Shown here in pieces: positions 8,753 to 17,555 of a stretch of 64,000 nucleotides of DNA. The notes under the pieces were generated by a model. That model was not told the origin of the DNA. It ran no database searches and was given only the letters and a program-made list of their open reading frames with translations. This stretch comes from Xanthomonas codiaei (lineage in GTDB: Bacteria; Pseudomonadota; Gammaproteobacteria; Xanthomonadales; Xanthomonadaceae), in NCBI RefSeq assembly GCF_002939785.1, contig NZ_MDEC01000024.1, forward strand, positions 1 to 64,000, given 5' to 3'. The stretch's first letter is position 1. Each line of letters opens with the position of its first letter. A program made the translations under genes and the position numbers.

Positions 8753-9508
8753 GCGGCCTTGGCCCTCACCCGCCCTTCGGGCACCCTCTCCCGCAGGCGG
8801 GAGAGGGGAGCTGGTTAACACCGCGACGGAAGTGCTGGTGGACGGCGTGGTCAGCGCGGACCAGCGCGTGCACCCGGTGACTGCTGGCCGGGTGTATCGG
8901 GTGCAGGTGCGCCTGCCGGGTTGAGCGGCCTTGGCCCTCACCCGCCCTTCGGGCACCCTCTCCCGCAGGCGGGAGAGGGGAGCTGGTTAACACCGCGATG
9001 GAAGTGCTCGTGGACGCGTGGTCAGCGTGGAGTGCGCGTGCGCGGGGTGCCGCCGGGCGGGTGTATCGGGTGCAGGTGCGCCTGCCGGGCTGAGCGGCGC
9101 TCGGCCCCTCACCCGCCCTTCGGGCACCCTCTCCCGCAGGCGGGAGAGGGGAGCTGGTTAACACCGCGATGGAAGTGCTGGTGGACGGCTTGGTTAGCGC
9201 GGAGTGCGCGTGCGCGGGGTGCCGCCGGGCGGGTGTATCGGGTGCAGGTGCGCCTGCCGGGTTGAGCGGCGCTCGGCCCCTCACCCGCCCTTCGGGCACC
9301 CTCTCCCGCAGGCGGGAGAGGGGAGTTGGTTAACACCGCGATGGAAGTGCTGGTGGACGGCGTGGTTAGCGCGGACCAGCGCGTGCGCGGGGTGACTGCT
9401 GGCCGGGTGTATTGGGTGCAGGTGAGCCTGCCGGGCTGAGTGGCGCTCGGCCCCTCACCCGCCCTTCGGGCACCCTCTCCCGCAGGCGGGAGAGGGGAGC
9501 TGGCCAAC
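8651..9508 (+). repeat. Five tandem copies of a 171-172 bp unit: GH94 gene 3' end plus REP hairpin
   Basis: Unit starts are at about 8651, 8823, 8995, 9166 and 9338. Each unit contains the last 34 codons of the GH94 gene ([14 protein letters not shown] to VRLPG and stop) followed by the hairpin cacccgcccttcgggcacc / ctcccgcaggcgggag and a ctggttaacaccgcg linker. Only the first copy is joined to the full gene. Copies 3 and 4 share changes (small deletions, cgcgcgggg in place of cgcggtgac) absent from copies 1, 2 and 5, so amplification happened in steps. Copies 3-5 begin with ATG and could encode short peptides, but nothing suggests they are expressed. Confidence 0.9.
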
Positions 9509-10003
9509 TCCCTCAAGCGGGAAAGGGGAGTCGGCAAACACCAGGCGAGCCGCTGCATCGTCGTGCCATCGCTACAGCGGCGCACCGTCGCCCGGCCGTG
9601 CACGGGCTCGCGTCGCCGTTCGGGCGGAGGTCTCCTGCCGGATGCCTGAGTTGATGGGCCGACCATGCGGCAGGCAAGCGCATGCCACACAGCGCAACCG
9701 CACTCCCTTCTCCCGCTTGCGGGGGAAGGTGCCCGAAGGGCGGATGGGGGCGTTTGACCCTCGCCCCCATGCCTCGTGTCAGAGGCTGACGTAAAGAACC
9801 GTCTTCCCGGCAGCGCGAAACGCGTGCGTTGCCAGCATGACAACGCACTCCTTCCCGCAAGGACGGCAGGAACTGCCAGAAACGGCTTAAGCCCTTCGCC
9901 CTCGCCTCGACAGCCCGCACCCTCTCCGAATCCCGAATCCCGAATCCCGAATCCCATTCCCCATTCCGTAAACTCCCAGCTCGCCTTTCCCTGGGAACGC
10001 CCC
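9509..10003. other. Intergenic region with REP hairpin and heptamer repeat
   Basis: No gene recognised. A REP-like inverted repeat lies at 9703-9750 (ctcccgcttgcgggggaag, then gcccgaagggc), and a degraded half-unit at 9490-9535. Positions 9926-9955 hold four perfect copies of the heptamer cgaatcc. The same heptamer phrase recurs between the response regulator and acs genes near 27250-27510, so it is a dispersed motif of this genome. Confidence 0.6.
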
Positions 10004-13000
10004 TTGGTATCAAGCTGGATCCTGCTGCTGGTCTCCGTGGGCTATGCCGCGCTGCTGTTCGGGGTGGCGTGGTGGGGCGATCGCCGGCCGATGTATCCGG
10101 AGCGGCCGTGGCTGCGGCCGGCGGTCTACAGCCTGGCGCTGGCGGTGTACTGCTCGTCGTGGACCTTCTACGGGGCGGTGGGTTCGGCAGTGCGCAACGG
10201 CATCGGCTATCTGCCGATCTACCTGGGCCCCTTGCTGCTGCTGCTGTTCGGCTGGCGCATCATCGAACGCCTGGCGCTGATCGCACGTGCCGAAAATACC
10301 GTGTCCATCGCCGATTTCATCTCTTCGCGCTACGGCCGCTCGCGCCGGTTGGCCGCGCTGGTGGCGGTGATCGCGCTGGTCGGCATCGTGCCGTACCTGG
10401 CATTGCAGTACAAAGCCGTGGCGATGAGCCTGGAGGTGTTGACGGGGCATAGCAGCGCCGGGCGCGGCATTCTTGCGGATCCGGCGCTGTACGTGGCGCT
10501 GCTGATGGCCTTGTTCGCCACCTTGTTCGGCACCCGCCAGGTGGATGCCACCGAACACCATCACGGCATGATGCTGGCGATCGCGCTGGAGTCGGTGATC
10601 AAGCTGGTGGCCATCGTGGCGGTGGGCCTGTTCGCGTGGCTGTGGCTGAGCGACCACCAGCTGCATATCGCCGATTCGGCGCGCACCCTGTTCGAGCACA
10701 CCCCGTCGGTCGGCTTCATCTCGCAGACGCTGCTGAGCTTTCTGGCCGTGATCTGCTTGCCACGCCAGTTCCATGTGGCAGTGGTGGAGTGCAGCGACGT
10801 GGGCGACATCCGTCGTGCGCGCTGGTTGTTCGGTGCCTACCTGGTGATCATTTCGGCGATGGTGGTGCCGATCGCCTCGGCCGGCATCGCGCTGTTCGGC
10901 AAGGGCAGTGCGGTGGTCGACGATGCGATGGTGCTGGCGCTGCCGCTGAGCCAGGGCAACACGGTGCTGGCGCTGGTGGCCTACGTGGGCGGCTTTTCCG
11001 CAGCCACGGGCATGGTGATCGTAGCCAGCATCGCCCTGGCCACCATGGTCAGCAACGATCTGGTGATGCCGGTGCTGTTGCGTCGCCGCGTCAGCGCGAA
11101 CGCGCGCGCGGCCGTGGCATCGCGAGTGCTGTGGATCCGCCGCGTGGCGATCCTGCTGCTGGCCCTGATCGCCTATGGCTACCACCGCAGCGTGGCCAAC
11201 GACACCACCCTGGCTGCCTATGGCCTGATGGCATTCGCGGCGGTGGCACAGTTCGCGCCGGGCGTGATCGGCGGGCTGTACTGGCGCGGTGCCAGCCGCA
11301 AGGGCGTGGAGACCGGCATGGTGCTGGGCTTCATGACCTGGATCTACACGCTGCTGCTGCCGGCGGCCACGCGCGCCGGCTGGCTACAACCGGAGTGGCT
11401 GGTGGATGGCCCGTTCGGCATTGCGTGGCTGCAGCCGCAGCAGCTGTTCGGCATGCGTGGCTGGGATCCGCTCGCGCACGGTACGTTCTGGTCGTTGTTG
11501 ATCAACGTCGGCGCGATGATGCTGGTGTCGGCGCGTTGGCGCCCGGGTGTGGACGAGCGGCTGCGTGCCGCACCGTTCCTGGACCCGTATGCGCAGCGCC
11601 CGGCGGTGGCCGGCGAGTGGCCCGGGCATGTGCGCGTGGGCGATCTGCAGGCCCTGGCCGAACGCGTGGTGGGCGAGCGGCATGCGCGGCGCGCGTTCGT
11701 GGAGCAGGCGCAATTGCTGGAGCGCGAGCTGCAGCCGACGGTGGTGGCCGACCGCGCCTGGGTGCAGTTCACCGAGCGCCTGCTGGCAGCGTCCATCGGT
11801 GCAGCCTCGGCACGGCTGGTGCTGACCAGCCTGTTGCGCGGTTCGGGCATGGAGCTGGGCGAAGTGGTGGCGGTGCTGGACGAAGCCGGCCAGGAACTGC
11901 GCTTCAATCGCGAGATTCTCTCGACCACGCTGGAAAACATCAGCGCCGCGGTCAGCGTGGTCGACCCGGAGATGCGCCTGACCGCGTGGAACCGGCGCTA
12001 CCAGCAGCTGTTCGGCTACCCCGACGGCATGCTGTACGTCGGCCGCCCAGTGGCCGATTTGATCCGCTACAACGCCGAGCGCGGCGAACTGGGCGAGGGC
12101 GATATCGAAGACCAGATCGATCGCCGTATCCGCCACATGCGCGCCGGCTCGCCGCATGTGTTCGAGCGCACCCGCAGCGATGGCAAGGTGATCGAGATGC
12201 GCGGCCAGGCGCTGCCCGGAGGCGGCTATGTCACCAGCTACAACGACATCACCGACTACAAGCGTGCCGAGCGCGCGCTGCTTGATGCCAACGAGAATCT
12301 GGAACAGCGCGTGGCCGACCGCTCGCGCGAGGCCGAGCTGGCGCAGCAATCCAAGACGCGCTTTCTCGCCGCGATCAGTCACGACGTGTTGCAGCCGCTC
12401 AACGCCGCGCGCCTGTTCGCCTCTGCCTTGCGCGAGAGCCACCAGAACAACGAAGAGCAGCGGCATCTTGCCGAGCGCGTGGACGCCTCGCTGCGTGCGG
12501 CCGAGGAATTGCTCGACGGCCTGCTCGACGTCTCGCGGCTGGATGCCGGCGGGCTGCGCCCCACGGTGGAGGATTTCGACGCCAGCGCGCTGATGCATGA
12601 GCTGGCCGCGCAGTACGCGCCGGTGGCGGCCAGCCGCGGCCTGCGCCTGCAGGTGCACACCCGCCCGATCTGGGTGCGCAGCGATCGTCGCCTGCTGCGG
12701 CGGGTGATGCAGAACTTCCTGGCCAATGCGCTGCGCTACACGCGGCAGGGTCGCATCGTACTGGGCATGCGCGGGCGTGGCACGCAGGTGGAATTGCAGG
12801 TCTGGGACACCGGCGCCGGCATCCCCGAGCACCATATGCGGCAGATCTTCGAAGAGTTCCGCCGCTACCAGCAGCCGTTCGACTGGGGCGAGCAGGGCCT
12901 GGGGTTGGGCCTGTCGATCTGCCAGCGCATCTCGCGCCTGCTCGACCACGACCTGAGCGCGCGCAGCCAGGTGGGCCGCGGCAGCATGTTCTCGATCCTG

Positions 13001-13453
13001 TTGCCGCGCGTTGCGCCGGTACCGGTGGCGCCGGTATCGCCGGCACCGGCCGCGCGCGCCCTGTCCAGTGACGACTCGCTGGCCGGCCTGCGCGTGTTGT
13101 GCGTGGACAACGACCGCGAGATTCTCGATGGCATGCGCGCGCTGCTGGGCCGCTGGCAGGTGGAGGTGATCACCGCCAGCACCGTCGACCAGGCACTGGA
13201 CTGCGCACGTCAGCAGCCGGACCTGATGCTGGTGGACTACCACCTGCACGACCGCCTGGATGGCCTGGACACGCTCGATGCACTGCAGGCCGCTGCACCG
13301 TCGCCGATCGCCGGCGCGCTGCTCACCGCCGACGGCCGCGACGAACTCAAGCAACTTGCCCGCGAACGCGGGTATCGCTTGCTGACCAAACCGGTCAAGC
13401 CGGCGTCGCTGCGCGCATTCCTGAGCGCGTATCACGATGCAAAGACACGCTGA
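10004..13453 (+). CDS. Transporter-fused hybrid sensor histidine kinase (SSS-PAS-HisKA-HATPase-REC), CrbS-like
   Basis: 1149 residues from a TTG at 10004, chosen because the membrane domain starts there and ggga lies upstream; an earlier start is possible. Residues about 1-500 form a 12-13 helix sodium:solute symporter domain (YLPIYLGPL, SRYGRSRR, VSNDLVMPVLLRRR). A PAS domain covers about 640-750 (ETLEN-type ISAAVSVVDPEMRLTAWN), then a coiled linker, HisKA with FLAAISHDVLQPLNAAR (His793), HATPase (NFLANALRYTRQG, DTGAGIP, GLGLGLSI) and a C-terminal receiver with LMLVDYHLHD (Asp1078) and LLTKPVKP. This architecture is that of CbrA/PrlS/CrbS kinases. The acetate-related LuxR-type regulator at 26575-27243 is the likely partner. 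Both upstream and downstream genes are unrelated. Confidence 0.88.
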   Translation: MVSSWILLLVSVGYAALLFGVAWWGDRRPMYPERPWLRPAVYSLALAVYCSSWTFYGAVGSAVRNGIGYLPIYLGPLLLLLFGWRIIERLALIARAENTVSIADFISSRYGRSRRLAALVAVIALVGIVPYLALQYKAVAMSLEVLTGHSSAGRGILADPALYVALLMALFATLFGTRQVDATEHHHGMMLAIALESVIKLVAIVAVGLFAWLWLSDHQLHIADSARTLFEHTPSVGFISQTLLSFLAVICLPRQFHVAVVECSDVGDIRRARWLFGAYLVIISAMVVPIASAGIALFGKGSAVVDDAMVLALPLSQGNTVLALVAYVGGFSAATGMVIVASIALATMVSNDLVMPVLLRRRVSANARAAVASRVLWIRRVAILLLALIAYGYHRSVANDTTLAAYGLMAFAAVAQFAPGVIGGLYWRGASRKGVETGMVLGFMTWIYTLLLPAATRAGWLQPEWLVDGPFGIAWLQPQQLFGMRGWDPLAHGTFWSLLINVGAMMLVSARWRPGVDERLRAAPFLDPYAQRPAVAGEWPGHVRVGDLQALAERVVGERHARRAFVEQAQLLERELQPTVVADRAWVQFTERLLAASIGAASARLVLTSLLRGSGMELGEVVAVLDEAGQELRFNREILSTTLENISAAVSVVDPEMRLTAWNRRYQQLFGYPDGMLYVGRPVADLIRYNAERGELGEGDIEDQIDRRIRHMRAGSPHVFERTRSDGKVIEMRGQALPGGGYVTSYNDITDYKRAERALLDANENLEQRVADRSREAELAQQSKTRFLAAISHDVLQPLNAARLFASALRESHQNNEEQRHLAERVDASLRAAEELLDGLLDVSRLDAGGLRPTVEDFDASALMHELAAQYAPVAASRGLRLQVHTRPIWVRSDRRLLRRVMQNFLANALRYTRQGRIVLGMRGRGTQVELQVWDTGAGIPEHHMRQIFEEFRRYQQPFDWGEQGLGLGLSICQRISRLLDHDLSARSQVGRGSMFSILLPRVAPVPVAPVSPAPAARALSSDDSLAGLRVLCVDNDREILDGMRALLGRWQVEVITASTVDQALDCARQQPDLMLVDYHLHDRLDGLDTLDALQAAAPSPIAGALLTADGRDELKQLARERGYRLLTKPVKPASLRAFLSAYHDAKTR

Positions 13454-13548
13454 CGAAGGCATCGTTGCCATCGCCGCGACATGCGGCGATGCAGGCTACA
13501 TCGAATAAACATCCCACGATGCCGATCGCGGAGCGCATGCCATGCATC

Positions 13549-13616
13549 GTAGGAGCGCATCCGGGCGCGATGGAGCATTCCCGGTAACGCCACGTCGCGC
13601 CCGGGTGCGCTCCTAC
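13549..13616. repeat. Inverted repeat of the gtaggagcgc type
   Basis: Arms gtaggagcgcatccgggcgc (from 13549) and gcgcccgggtgcgctcctac (to 13616) pair almost perfectly around a short loop. The same gtaggagcg end occurs in the tandem repeats at 44221-44625 and in a degraded form near 26525-26560. It lies between two convergent genes and may act as a bidirectional terminator, but it has no T tract. Confidence 0.7.
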
Positions 13617-13631
13617 GACAACTGCCTGCGC

Positions 13632-14213
13632 TTATGCCGCGCCGCTGAGGTGTTCGTAGAGGATCACGCTGCCGACGGTCACCAGGATCAGGCCGCCGAG
13701 GATTTCGGCGCGTTTGCCGATCAGCGCGCCGAGCGCGCGGCCGAGCATGATGCCGGCGCTGACCATACTGAAGGTGCACAGGCCCACCACCACCGCGACC
13801 ACGCCGATGTGCACGTCCAGAAACGCCAGGCTCACGCCCACCGCCATCGCGTCGATGCTGGTGGCAAATCCGGTGGCGGCCAGGGCCAGCAGGCCGTTCT
13901 TCTTTGGGATGGCGTCCTGCTCGTCGGGCGCATCGGGATCGGCGCGCAGGCCGGCGACGATCATGTGCACGCCCAGGCCGCCCAGCAGCGCAAATGCGAT
14001 CCAGTGATCGAAGGAGCGCAGGTGGCTGGAGGCCGCACGGCCCAGCAACCAGCCCAGCACCGGCGTGATCGCTTCGATGCAGCCGAAGATCACCCCCGCA
14101 CGCAGCGCGTCGCGCCATTGTGGCCTGCGCATGGCCGCGCCCTTGCCGATCGCCGCGGCGAACGCGTCGGTGGACATGGCGAAACCGATCAACACGATGG
14201 AAAACGGAGACAT
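13632..14213 (-). CDS. mntP: Manganese efflux pump MntP
   Basis: 193 residues from the ATG at 14213, the usual MntP length (about 190); a longer in-frame start would add a non-hydrophobic leader. It exports Mn2+ across the inner membrane. Six hydrophobic helices arranged as two repeats carry the conserved aspartates in [16 protein letters not shown] and [16 protein letters not shown], the two family signature motifs. The leader contains a yybP-ykoY riboswitch, so expression should rise with manganese. The gene converges with the kinase gene across an inverted repeat. Confidence 0.95.
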   Translation of the reverse strand: MSPFSIVLIGFAMSTDAFAAAIGKGAAMRRPQWRDALRAGVIFGCIEAITPVLGWLLGRAASSHLRSFDHWIAFALLGGLGVHMIVAGLRADPDAPDEQDAIPKKNGLLALAATGFATSIDAMAVGVSLAFLDVHIGVVAVVVGLCTFSMVSAGIMLGRALGALIGKRAEILGGLILVTVGSVILYEHLSGAA

Positions 14214-14280
14214 CGACACACTCGGGTTGGGCACGCTCGCAACGGCATGCGCCCGCGCCAACCATCGTCGTGCACGCATG

Positions 14281-14395
14281 CCGCTGGTCTCGCCAAACCA
14301 TCAGTGGTTGCCTGCACCACGGCGCAACGGCCGAGTATGTTGATGCAGGCGCGTCCGACGATGCGGGCGCAGGCTACTCCCCAAGGGGCGCGCAG
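14281..14395 (-). promoter_or_regulatory. yybP-ykoY manganese riboswitch in the mntP leader
   Basis: Read on the minus strand, the leader contains the hallmark GGGGAGTAGCC (complement of 14372-14382), the CATACTCGG element (complement of 14331-14339) and a closing GGCGAGACC segment (complement of 14285-14293). These are the conserved loop sequences of the yybP-ykoY class, which binds Mn2+ and in proteobacteria commonly precedes mntP. The outer stem boundaries are approximate. Between it and the mntP start lie about 67 bases that could hold the expression platform. Confidence 0.82.
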
Positions 14396-14688
14396 TGTAG
14401 CAACGCGAGATCGGTTTTTTTGCGTTCTGCCTGCACGCGAAGGTCGGTCTGATCTTTATAGCCTTGGCTATTGCGGTGCCTTTTCGGCGTCGTGCATCGA
14501 ATGCTGTGGCGATTGCGGCGCAGAGTCATACCGGTGCTTGGGAGCGCCTTGCCCGCATCCGCCCTGCGGGCACCTTCCCCCGCGCACGGGGGAAGGAACG
14601 TGCTGATGTGCGATCGCTGCATGTCGTGGCAGGCCGTGGAAGTCGACCGCCAGTGCCAACCACGGACCACCAACAGGCGACAGTCGGA
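14396..14688. other. Intergenic region with one REP hairpin
   Basis: Contains a tttttttgcg-type T-rich stretch near 14413-14425 and a REP-like hairpin at 14552-14597 (gccctgcgggc, then cccccgcgcacggggg). It should carry the mntP promoter at its left end and the 3' end of the IclR-regulator transcript at its right end. No gene recognised. Confidence 0.5.
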
Positions 14689-15465
14689 TCAGCTTCCCAG
14701 CGCGCGCGGTGGGTGATACATCAAGGCGTCGGAGATTTCGGCGGTAGCGGCGCACAAGGCCTGCAACGCCGCTTGCGGACCCACCAGCTCGGGGCGGCGT
14801 TCGATGAAGGGCACCGTCAGCGTATAGGTCGCACTGCCGTGCTGCAGGATCGGGGCGGTCAGATCGACCACGCCCACTACCGCCTCGCTGGCATGCATCG
14901 CATAGCCATCGTCGCGGGTCTGCTGGGCGTCCTTCAGGAACTGTGCGCGGTCGTAGGCCACTTCGCTGGCATCCAGCGCGTCCAGCCAGCGGGCCTGCAC
15001 ATCCGCCTGCTGGAAGGCGAACAGCACCAGGCCGGAGGTGGAATGGGCCAGCGGGCGGCGGTGGCCGGGGCGGACCACCAGGCCCAGATCGCTGGGCACG
15101 TCCATCTGCGCGATCACCACGATCTGGTCGCCCGAGGGCGCCACCAGATGGCAGGGCTGGCAGATCGCATCGGCCAGCCGCCGCATCACCGGCAACGCGG
15201 CCTCGGTGACGTTCTGCACCTGCGGTTGCTGCATGCCGAGCATGAACAGCCGGTTGGTCAGGACGTAGTCGCCATCGGTATCGCGCATCAGGTAGCCGCG
15301 CTCTTCCAGCACCTGCAGCATGCGGAAGATCTCCCCCCGCGAGCGCCCCACGCCCTGCGAGATCGCGCCCATGCTCATCGGCCGCGCGTCGCGCGCCAGC
15401 AGCTCCAGGATGTCCAGCCCCTTGTCCAGGGCCGGCGCGCGGTACTTGGCGGGTTCGGTGCTCAT
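14689..15465 (-). CDS. IclR-family transcriptional regulator, probable L-fucose regulator
   Basis: 258 residues from the ATG at 15465. The N-terminal winged helix-turn-helix covers about 8-68 (ALDKGLDILELLARD, MSMGAISQGVGRSRGEIFRML, RGYLMRDTDG). The C-terminal GAF-like effector domain covers about 85-250 and contains the family signatures QPCHLVAPSGDQIVVI, RPGHRRPLAHSTSGLVLFA and RDDGYAMHASEAVVGV. It is divergent from the fucose permease. A perfect AT-rich palindrome lies in the 180-bp gap and is a good candidate operator. Regulation of the fucose genes is an inference from position. Confidence 0.85.
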   Translation of the reverse strand: MSTEPAKYRAPALDKGLDILELLARDARPMSMGAISQGVGRSRGEIFRMLQVLEERGYLMRDTDGDYVLTNRLFMLGMQQPQVQNVTEAALPVMRRLADAICQPCHLVAPSGDQIVVIAQMDVPSDLGLVVRPGHRRPLAHSTSGLVLFAFQQADVQARWLDALDASEVAYDRAQFLKDAQQTRDDGYAMHASEAVVGVVDLTAPILQHGSATYTLTVPFIERRPELVGPQAALQALCAATAEISDALMYHPPRALGS

Positions 15466-15542
15466 CCGTTTGCGGTTCCAGGGCAGGGTGCGGCGCGCCA
15501 GGGTACAGGCAACGCGGGCAGGGGTCAGCGGGAGGCTGCGCG

Positions 15543-15573
15543 TGCAAATATAAACAAAGATTTTATATTTGCA
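15543..15573. promoter_or_regulatory. Perfect AT-rich palindrome, candidate operator between IclR gene and fucP
   Basis: Arms tgcaaatataaa (15543-15554) and tttatatttgca (15562-15573) are exact reverse complements around a 7-bp spacer. The composition stands out sharply from the surrounding GC-rich DNA. Its place, 78 bp upstream of the regulator start and 73 bp upstream of fucP, fits a shared operator/promoter for divergent genes. Binding by the IclR-type protein is inferred. Confidence 0.7.
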
Positions 15574-15645
15574 TGGCGTGGACGCCCGCAGTACGCTCGT
15601 TCGATTGCAACGCAAGCGCCACAGCCTTGGGAGGGGAACGGTCGC

Positions 15646-16947
15646 ATGCATCACAGTGACATTGCCGCGTCGCCGCGCGGCAACCTAGCGCGTACCGCCA
15701 TGCTGCCCCTGGTGTTGATCGTCAGCCTGTTTTTTCTGTGGGGCATGGCCAACAACCTCAACGACATCCTGATCAAGCAGTTCAAGAAGGCGTTCGAACT
15801 GACCGACCTGCAGGCCGGGCTGGTGCAGAGCGCGTTCTACCTGGGCTATTTTGTGTTTGCGATGCCGGCGGCGATGTTCATGCGCCGCTACAGCTACAAG
15901 GCCGCGGTGGTGCTTGGGCTGCTGCTGTACGCCTGCGGGGCGTTCCTGTTCTATCCCGCCGCGCAGGTGCACACCTACTGGCTGTTCCTGCTGGCGCTGT
16001 TCGTGATCGCCAGCGGGCTGGCGTTCCTGGAGACCACCGCCAACCCGCTGGTGACCGTGCTCGGGCCGGCCGACGGCGCGGCGCGGCGCTTGAACCTGGC
16101 CCAGGCGTTCAACCCGCTGGGCTCGATCACCGGCGTGCTGGTGGGCCAGCACTTCATCTTCTCCGGCGTGGAGCACAGCCCGGCCGAGCTGGCGGCGATG
16201 GCGCCGGCGGCGCGCGAGGCTTTTTTCGCCACCGAATCGGCGGCAGTGCAGACGCCGTACCTGATCATCGGCGTGGTGGTGGTGCTGTGGGCGATCCTGA
16301 TCGCGCTGGTGCGCTTTCCCACCGGCGCGCCGGATATCGACCCGGGCGAGGCACCCAAGCGTGCGCGTTTCGGCGAGCTGCTGCGCAATCGGCGCTTCAT
16401 GTTCTCGGTGGTGGCGCAGTTCTTCTACGTGGGCGCACAGGTGGGCATCTGGAGCTATCTGATCCGGTACCTGCAGGATGCAGTGCCGGGCACGCCGGAA
16501 AAAGCCGCCGCCACTTATCTCACTATTTCGCTGGTGCTGTTCATGGCCGGGCGCTTCATCGGCACCGCGCTGCTGCGCTATCTGGCACCGGCGAAGCTGC
16601 TGGCGAGCTTTGCCACGATCAACCTGCTGCTGTGCGCCATCGCCATCGCCATGCCGGGATGGACCGGGTTGTACGCCCTGGTGGCCGCCAGCGTGTTCAT
16701 GTCGGTGATGTTCCCGACCATTTTTGCGCTGGGCCTGGACGGCATGCACGACGATGCGCGCAAGCTGGGCTCGTCGTTGCTGGTGATGTCCATCATCGGC
16801 GGCGCGCTGCTCACCGCGCTGATGGGCGCGGTCTCCGACATGGCCGGTATCCATTGGGCAATGGCGGTACCGGGCGCGTGCTTTGCGGTGATCCTAGTAT
16901 TTGCCCTGCGCGCGCGCCGCGCAGCGCCCGCGATTGCAGGAGCCTGA
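15646..16947 (+). CDS. fucP: L-fucose:H+ symporter (FucP family)
   Basis: 433 residues from the ATG at 15646, preceded by gggagggg. MFS transporter with 12 predicted helices. The first helix holds FFLWGMANNLNDILIKQFKKAFELTD broken here by its family pattern (W-G-x-x-x-x-L-N-D-I-L), the N-terminal FucP signature, followed by QSAFYLGYFVFAMPA. The ETTANPLVTVLGP and NLAQAFNPLGSI motifs in helices 4-5 are also FucP-like. It is divergent from the IclR-type regulator and coupled to the mutarotase gene. Related permeases carry glucose/galactose, but the fuconate genes alongside make L-fucose the best call. Confidence 0.88.
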   Translation: MHHSDIAASPRGNLARTAMLPLVLIVSLFFLWGMANNLNDILIKQFKKAFELTDLQAGLVQSAFYLGYFVFAMPAAMFMRRYSYKAAVVLGLLLYACGAFLFYPAAQVHTYWLFLLALFVIASGLAFLETTANPLVTVLGPADGAARRLNLAQAFNPLGSITGVLVGQHFIFSGVEHSPAELAAMAPAAREAFFATESAAVQTPYLIIGVVVVLWAILIALVRFPTGAPDIDPGEAPKRARFGELLRNRRFMFSVVAQFFYVGAQVGIWSYLIRYLQDAVPGTPEKAAATYLTISLVLFMAGRFIGTALLRYLAPAKLLASFATINLLLCAIAIAMPGWTGLYALVAASVFMSVMFPTIFALGLDGMHDDARKLGSSLLVMSIIGGALLTALMGAVSDMAGIHWAMAVPGACFAVILVFALRARRAAPAIAGA

Positions 16948-16949
16948 GC

Positions 16950-17309
16950 ATGCCGCGTCTCTGCTATGTGCTGGACCTGCACGACGATGCGGCCTTGATT
17001 GCCGAATACGAACGTTGGCACCAACCCACCGAGGTGTGGCCGGAGGTGGTGGCCTCGCTGCAGCAGGCCGGTATCCAGGAACTGGAGATCTTTCGCAGCG
17101 GCGATCGGCTGGTGATGCTGATGCAGGTGAGCGAGGGCTACGACCCGGCTGCCAAGGCGGCGCGCGATGCGGCCGACCCGCGCATCCAGGCGTGGGAAGA
17201 CCTGATGTGGCGGTTCCAGAAGCCGTTGCCGGGCAGTGCGCCGGGCGAGAAGTGGCGGCAGGCCGGGCGGATCTTTGCGTTGACCGAGGCGGTCGACGCG
17301 CAACGCTGA
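16950..17309 (+). CDS. L-fucose mutarotase of the RhaM (DUF718) family
   Basis: 119 residues; starts two bases after the fucP stop. Interconverts alpha and beta anomers of a deoxysugar. The fold is RhaM-like: short N-terminal strand, Y-E-R-W-H (the catalytic histidine of the Y-x-x-x-H motif), PEVVASLQQAGIQELEIFRSGDRLVMLMQV, and the C-terminal W-E-D-L-M-W-R-F-Q-K-P-L-P signature. RhaM was defined on L-rhamnose; L-fucose is inferred from the operon. Confidence 0.85.
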   Translation: MPRLCYVLDLHDDAALIAEYERWHQPTEVWPEVVASLQQAGIQELEIFRSGDRLVMLMQVSEGYDPAAKAARDAADPRIQAWEDLMWRFQKPLPGSAPGEKWRQAGRIFALTEAVDAQR

Positions 17310-17555
17310 CCCCGTGCCCTCATCCGCCCTTCGGGCACCTTCTCCCGCGGGCGGGAGAAGGGCGTGATCCGGGTGGGTGCAGGCATTGTGAGTGCGTCTG
17401 CGCCACATTCATTGCTGGGCATCTGCAGCGCGTTGCGGTCGGCTGTTGGCCTTTCGCAATGTCGCAGACACATGACACCACCGTTGCGGCCGAACGACTG
17501 CTCCCTTCTCCCGCACGCGGGAGAAGGTGCCCGCAGGGCGGATGAGGGGCGTTGC
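17310..17555. repeat. Pair of oppositely oriented REP-like hairpins
   Basis: One element at 17317-17373 (ccgcccttcgggcacc, then ctcccgcgggcgggag) and one in reverse orientation at 17501-17550 (ctcccgcacgcgggag, then gcccgcagggcgg) frame about 130 bp of unrecognised DNA. They lie between convergent operons and may act as transcript ends or as a BIME-like composite. No gene here. Confidence 0.75.

Noticed and set aside
8651-9508. Possible CRISPR array
   Set aside because: The units are 172 bp, contain coding sequence and have no unique spacers or cas genes nearby.
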